Source of the DNA: Actinomycetes bacterium
GTDB taxonomy: Bacteria; Actinomycetota; Thermoleophilia; Solirubrobacterales; 70-9
Direction of reading: 5' to 3'
Assembly (NCBI GenBank): GCA_023436605.1
Contig: JAEZIQ010000138.1
Coordinates: 1-19,425, forward strand
Length of the DNA: 19,425 nt
Shown in pieces: positions 16,113 through 19,425 of this stretch. The notes beneath the pieces were generated by a model, which did no database searches, was not told the DNA's origin, and saw only the letters and a list, made by a program, of their open reading frames with translations. A program made the translations under genes and the position numbers. The stretch's first letter is position 1; every line of letters starts with the position of its first letter.

Positions 16113-17210
16113 ATGAGTTACGCCAAGAAAATCGCTCTCGCCATCGTGGCCTTGCTGATTCCGTTCAGCGTGGTTGCTTCCGCGAATGCCGCCAACGAGA
16201 CCGTCTCGGCCTCGACCGATCTGACTCCCCGTTCTGGAAGCTTCTTCAAGGAAGCCTCTGTCGCCTCCAATCTTCGCCTCGACGTCGAAGTGACCCCGGG
16301 CCCGGGTCAGACTTTCGTTGAGCCCATGAAGAGGGTCAGTACGACCTTCCCTGCCGGCATGACCTTCCGTGCCAACAACAACATTTGTCCGGACAGCAAG
16401 TTGAGCCTGAGCTCGGACCTGAATAGCCCTTCCACCATCGTCAACTCCTGTCCCAACGCTGTCGTCGGTACGGGCACGGCGGTGATCCTGCTCGCTCGTT
16501 CGGTAAACGGCGTGATTCCCGACCCAATTCTGGTCGCCTTCAACGCTGGCAAGACCCCTCAGGGCCAGGCCAAGCTGAAGATCTATGGCTACTCGAAGCA
16601 GACCCAGGTGGGCATCCTCATGACCGGAACCCTCAGGGGACGCGTACTCGACATCGCCATTCCGGTTCTGAGTTACGACTCCGCAGTGAAGAACTTCAAT
16701 CTGAACTTCCCGGGTCCGGTGCTGGACCGCCAGGAAGAACTCGGGTTCAAGACCCAGGGCAAGGATCCGAACTACGTCCAGGCCCGTTGCGCCGCCTCCC
16801 CGTTTACGACCAGTGCCGTGTTCGAACTCGGTCAGCGCAACCCGGCGACCGGTGACCCGGTTGGTGACACCTTCACCGTGGACTCACCGACCGTTACACA
16901 GGACTGCACTGGCAAGGCTGGGAACGCCAAGCTCGGTGCCAAGGTCAAGGGTCCGAAGGCTGTCAAGAACGGTGCCAAGGGTGCCTTCAAGGTCACAATC
17001 AAGAACTCCGGAACCGCCACGGCCAAGAACGTCGTCGTGACCGCTCCGGGCGGCAAGGCCAAAGGCGGCAACATCGCCCCCGGCAAGTCGAAGACCGTCA
17101 CCGTCAAGGCCACGGTCCGAGGCAAGAAGGGCCGCAAGGCTACGGTGAAGTTCACCGTCAAGTCGGGCAAGGTAGTTGCCCGCACCTCGGCCAAGGTCAC
17201 CGTCAAGTAG
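16113..17210 (+). CDS. Secreted four-cysteine family protein P3, with C-terminal CARDB/DUF11-like domain
   Basis: 365 residues, the closest full-length partner of P1. Signal peptide about 1-26 (ASANA/ANE). The core contains GTGTAVILLAR, DPILVAFNAGK, KIYGYSKQTQVGILM (156-170) and IPVLSYDSAV. Cysteines are at 92, 113, 226 and 265. The C-terminal domain (about 280-365) has FKVTIKNSGTATAKNVVV and GNIAPGKSKTVTV, and is strongly basic. Start at ATG 16113 is preferred because GAGG (16103-16106) lies six bases upstream and the signal peptide begins there, although the frame is open back to 16044. It is followed by a textbook terminator and so is probably a single-gene unit. Function unknown; export and two disulfides are inferred. 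Confidence 0.87.
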   Translation: MSYAKKIALAIVALLIPFSVVASANAANETVSASTDLTPRSGSFFKEASVASNLRLDVEVTPGPGQTFVEPMKRVSTTFPAGMTFRANNNICPDSKLSLSSDLNSPSTIVNSCPNAVVGTGTAVILLARSVNGVIPDPILVAFNAGKTPQGQAKLKIYGYSKQTQVGILMTGTLRGRVLDIAIPVLSYDSAVKNFNLNFPGPVLDRQEELGFKTQGKDPNYVQARCAASPFTTSAVFELGQRNPATGDPVGDTFTVDSPTVTQDCTGKAGNAKLGAKVKGPKAVKNGAKGAFKVTIKNSGTATAKNVVVTAPGGKAKGGNIAPGKSKTVTVKATVRGKKGRKATVKFTVKSGKVVARTSAKVTVK

Positions 17211-17232
17211 GACGGGACTCTGGTTTCCAGCG

Positions 17233-17261
17233 AAAAGGGCGGCCTTCGGGCCGCCCTTTTT
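17233..17261 (+). terminator. Rho-independent terminator after P3
   Basis: A 12-base-pair perfect stem, AAAAGGGCGGCC (17233-17244) with GGCCGCCCTTTT (17249-17260), capped by the stable tetraloop TTCG and ending in T's. Nearly identical in sequence to the terminator after P4. Confidence 0.93.
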
Positions 17262-17340
17262 GTGGTCTGGACCTGTATCAGAAACATAAAGGTTCACTAA
17301 AAAGTGTGATCGACTCTCATAACCGGGTAGTCCCTGGAGC

Positions 17341-18144
17341 ATGTTCAGAACAACAAAACTCCTCGCGATTCTCGTATCGATCTTGGTTCCCTTCGCGGCG
17401 GTCTCGACCGCTCAAGCGGAAACGGTGATCGCCAAGACCAAGCTGACGCCAAATGGCGGAAAGTTCAAGAAGAAGACCAGGCTTCCTGCCAAGCTCTCGG
17501 TGTCGGCTGTCGTCACACCCCAACCGGGCGCGTCCTTGGTGAATCCCACCAAGCGGATCGACATCAAGTTTCCGGCTGGGATGACGCTCAGGCCCAACCG
17601 CAAGGTATGCAGCGACCGGAAGTTGAGCGCCAGCTCGGATCTCTCGACTCCGAGCGTCGTCGTGAAAGCGTGTCGTTCGGCAGTAGTGGGAACGGGAACC
17701 GCAATGATCTATCTGGCTCGGGCCGCGGCCTCAGCCTTGAATGATCCCGTACTGATTGCCTTCAACGCGGGCAAGAACAAGAAGGGACAGCCCAAGCTGA
17801 AGATCTATGGCTACTCGAAGCAGACGCAGGTCGGTGTGCTGATGAGCGCGACCCTCAAGGGCCGTTCGCTAAGTATCTCCATTCCGGTCCTGAGCTATGA
17901 CTCGGCGGTCGGCACCTTCAAGCTGCAGATTCCGGGTCCGCGGCTCAACCGGCCCGAGATCGGAGTGAACACGAAGGGTCAGAACCGAAGGTACGTCCTG
18001 GCTAGTTGCCCCACGCCGAAGCTGGTCACAGCGGCGACGTTCTTCCTCGGAACCCGTAACCCTTCGACTGGAGATCCGACCTCACCGACCACTAAGGTGA
18101 GTTCGAAGAAAACCGTTCAGAAGTGTGTGGCACGGGGGCGGTAA
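17341..18144 (+). CDS. Secreted four-cysteine family protein P4, core domain only
   Basis: 267 residues. Signal peptide about 1-26 (STAQA/ETV). It has the full core, with GTGTAMIYLAR, DPVLIAFNAGK, KIYGYSKQTQVGVLM (154-168), IPVLSYDSAV and LGTRNPSTGDP. Cysteines are at 90, 111, 223 and 262. It stops five residues after the fourth cysteine, where P1-P3 go on into the CARDB/DUF11-like domain. No remnant of that domain follows; a terminator begins 25 bases after the stop, so this looks like a natural short form rather than a frameshift. The mature N-terminus is Lys-rich (KFKKKTRLPAK). GGAG sits only one base before the ATG, too close for a normal ribosome site. The signal peptide still supports this start. 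Confidence 0.85.
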   Translation: MFRTTKLLAILVSILVPFAAVSTAQAETVIAKTKLTPNGGKFKKKTRLPAKLSVSAVVTPQPGASLVNPTKRIDIKFPAGMTLRPNRKVCSDRKLSASSDLSTPSVVVKACRSAVVGTGTAMIYLARAAASALNDPVLIAFNAGKNKKGQPKLKIYGYSKQTQVGVLMSATLKGRSLSISIPVLSYDSAVGTFKLQIPGPRLNRPEIGVNTKGQNRRYVLASCPTPKLVTAATFFLGTRNPSTGDPTSPTTKVSSKKTVQKCVARGR

Positions 18145-18168
18145 CGACTGACCCATCATCCCGTAAAG

Positions 18169-18196
18169 AAAGGGCGGCCTTCGGGCCGCCCTTTTT
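18169..18196 (+). terminator. Rho-independent terminator after P4
   Basis: AAAGGGCGGCC (18169-18179) pairs with GGCCGCCCTTT (18184-18194) around a TTCG tetraloop, ending in five T's and then GTG. It is a near-exact copy of the terminator after P3. Confidence 0.93.
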
Positions 18197-18280
18197 GTGC
18201 TCCGGAGCTTCTGAGCTTTTCGCCGTTTGGGGTGATGCTTGGTAGTCCGGTGGACCCGTCGGACGAGAGCCCTCGAACAA

Positions 18281-18311
18281 TTGGCACCGAGACAACCGAA
18301 TGTGTTATAGG
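18281..18311 (+). promoter_or_regulatory. Possible promoter of the last secreted protein gene
   Basis: TTGGCA (18281-18286) matches the -35 consensus at five of six bases. TATAGG (18306-18311) is a partial -10, and the 19-base spacing is long. The leader would then hold two short palindromes, GTTCC-A-GGAAC (18321-18331) and TTTCGAAA (18342-18349). Tentative. Confidence 0.3.
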
Positions 18312-18414
18312 TTGGAGCTGGTTCCAGGAACGGGAACGACTTTTCGAAACTAGGTCATGAGGACGCTGCGAGAGTCATTCGGGGTCCTCTCGGCCATCAC
18401 GGAGGAGGAGTCAG

Positions 18415-19392
18415 ATGGGAAGCGTCTTGCTGGAAGCAGTTTGGCGAAAGGTGTTTTTCGCTACAGCCCTACTGTTTTTTGCCTCGCTCCTGCTGAGTAC
18501 GAACTCGGCGCACGCGGGCATCTACACCGTACGTGACTGCAAGCCACTGAGTTCTTACGTCCGTACGAATCTTGACGCAGGCCAAGAATACATAGCGAAT
18601 CCCGGGGGACTTCAGTGGTCACTGCCGCAAGATCGATGCCCGGGAGCAGGAGTCTCCATACCGAACTATCTGGCGCCGGGACGCTCCATCTGGGCAACCA
18701 ATGGGCCGTTCGTGCAAGACGACGTAGCGAAGATCAGGTACACGGCACCCCTGGGATCCGGTTACACCTCTCTAGGGTTCGCTCCTCAGTCGACTTTTTC
18801 TAGTGGAACCGAGGCCCACAGCCGGGTGATCATGCACGATCAAGGCGTCAACCCGATCATCGTCCAGAGCGGTGCGATCTCTCAGCAGTACATCAATTAC
18901 TCGATTCCAGGAAATGGCATGAGGCAGCAGTGGGAAATGAATGTGAAGTGCATGAATGCAACTTGTTCGCCTGGTGGCTGGTTCATCCTCAACGACATCG
19001 TCATGGGAATCAACGACTACACAAATCCCAACGTCGGGCGGTCCGGCTCGTTGTTTGCGGTTGGACCCAAGTCGGGGATCAGAACCGTCGACGCTTGGGC
19101 CACAGACGGGCAAAGCGGAGTCTGGTTCTTGCAGCTGTTCGTAAACGGTCAAAGCCACAGCGTTGCAGCCGCAACTAGTTCTCCCACTTGGGATCCCGAC
19201 AATAATTGCAACCCGTGGTCACCCAAGGAAGACAGCGTCAAGCCATGTCCAAATATGTTTCTCCAGTCCTGGAACGTGGACACCCGGGTAGCGCCTTTCC
19301 AGCAGGGCGTGAATGAAGTGAAGGTTTGCGCCTTCGACTACACAGGGAACCAAGTCTGTAGTCCGACCGAGCACGCCTTGGTATTGAATTGA
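18415..19392 (+). CDS. Secreted cysteine-rich protein of unknown function
   Basis: 325 residues, not related to the P1-P4 family by eye. A signal peptide (1-34, hydrophobic 13-28, ending NSAHA/G) is followed by GIYTVRDC, a mature N-terminus style common in secreted proteins of this kind of actinobacterium (my recollection, not a search). The body is rich in Gly, Ser, Asn, Trp and Tyr with predicted beta structure. Cysteines include MRQQWEMNVKCMNATC, NNCNPW, KPCPNM and VKVCAFDYTGNQVC. The segment GIRTVDAWATDGQSGVWFLQ resembles an Ig-like or lectin-like beta repeat. A very strong SD (GGAGGAGGAG, 18401-18410) lies 4 bases before the ATG. It is flanked by its own putative promoter and a terminator cut off by the window end. 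No function can be assigned. Confidence 0.82.
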   Translation: MGSVLLEAVWRKVFFATALLFFASLLLSTNSAHAGIYTVRDCKPLSSYVRTNLDAGQEYIANPGGLQWSLPQDRCPGAGVSIPNYLAPGRSIWATNGPFVQDDVAKIRYTAPLGSGYTSLGFAPQSTFSSGTEAHSRVIMHDQGVNPIIVQSGAISQQYINYSIPGNGMRQQWEMNVKCMNATCSPGGWFILNDIVMGINDYTNPNVGRSGSLFAVGPKSGIRTVDAWATDGQSGVWFLQLFVNGQSHSVAAATSSPTWDPDNNCNPWSPKEDSVKPCPNMFLQSWNVDTRVAPFQQGVNEVKVCAFDYTGNQVCSPTEHALVLN

Positions 19393-19408
19393 GTTTCGGA
19401 CCTCTGGG

Positions 19409-19425
19409 AAGGGCGGCCTCCGGGC
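19409..19425 (+). terminator. Left half of a terminator, cut by the window end
   Basis: AAGGGCGGCC (19409-19418), TCCG (19419-19422), then GGC at the edge reproduce the start of the hairpins found after P3 and P4, 16 bases after the last stop codon. The right arm and T-run would lie outside the window. Confidence 0.65.

Noticed and set aside
17233..18196. Paired identical hairpins considered as ends of a mobile element flanking P4
   Set aside because: Both are in the same orientation relative to genes, end in T-runs, follow stop codons and enclose only P4; no transposase or target duplication is visible, so terminators explain them.

Overview
The window is high-GC DNA from an actinomycete-like bacterium. 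The codon bias, GTG/TTG starts, six-gene MCE array and secreted-protein style suggest a deep-branching actinobacterium of the Thermoleophilia/Solirubrobacterales type. That placement is inferred from protein style, not from a marker gene. No tRNA, rRNA, CRISPR array, insertion sequence or phage gene was seen. No gene-free stretch exceeds 300 bases; the longest gaps are 837-1061, 15905-16112 and 18145-18414.

Layout. On the minus strand, 1-836 is the N-terminal part of a type III glutamine synthetase that runs off the left edge. Everything from 1062 to the right end is on the plus strand and almost all of it is envelope-directed. First come a secreted M23 (LytM-type) peptidase (1062-2042) and a large secreted alpha/beta-hydrolase-like protein (2120-4699). 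A tightly coupled operon of six MCE-domain proteins follows (4785-13515); each stop codon overlaps the next start (TGATG, ATGA or GTGA). The second MCE protein has an unusual collagen-like Gly-x-y tail.

Downstream are four tandem paralogues of a secreted family I do not recognise (P1 13657-14736, P2 14798-15904, P3 16113-17210, P4 17341-18144). All have a signal peptide, four cysteines at nearly identical spacing and a shared core. P1, P2 and P3 carry a C-terminal CARDB/DUF11-like beta domain and P4 lacks it. An unrelated cysteine-rich secreted protein (18415-19392) closes the window. P1, P3 and P4 are each followed by a near-identical strong hairpin terminator, and the left half of another follows the last gene, so these genes look like separately transcribed units.

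How the genes may work together. MCE proteins are the substrate-binding/tunnel subunits of lipid ABC importers (Mce in mycobacteria, MlaD in Gram-negatives). The YrbE/MlaE permeases that normally precede an actinobacterial mce array are absent here; a secreted putative lipase/esterase sits in that place. A plausible but unproven reading is a lipid-handling envelope locus: the hydrolase releases or processes lipids, the six MCE proteins carry them, and the four-cysteine family acts in the same envelope compartment. The four-cysteine family is the best candidate for something undescribed.
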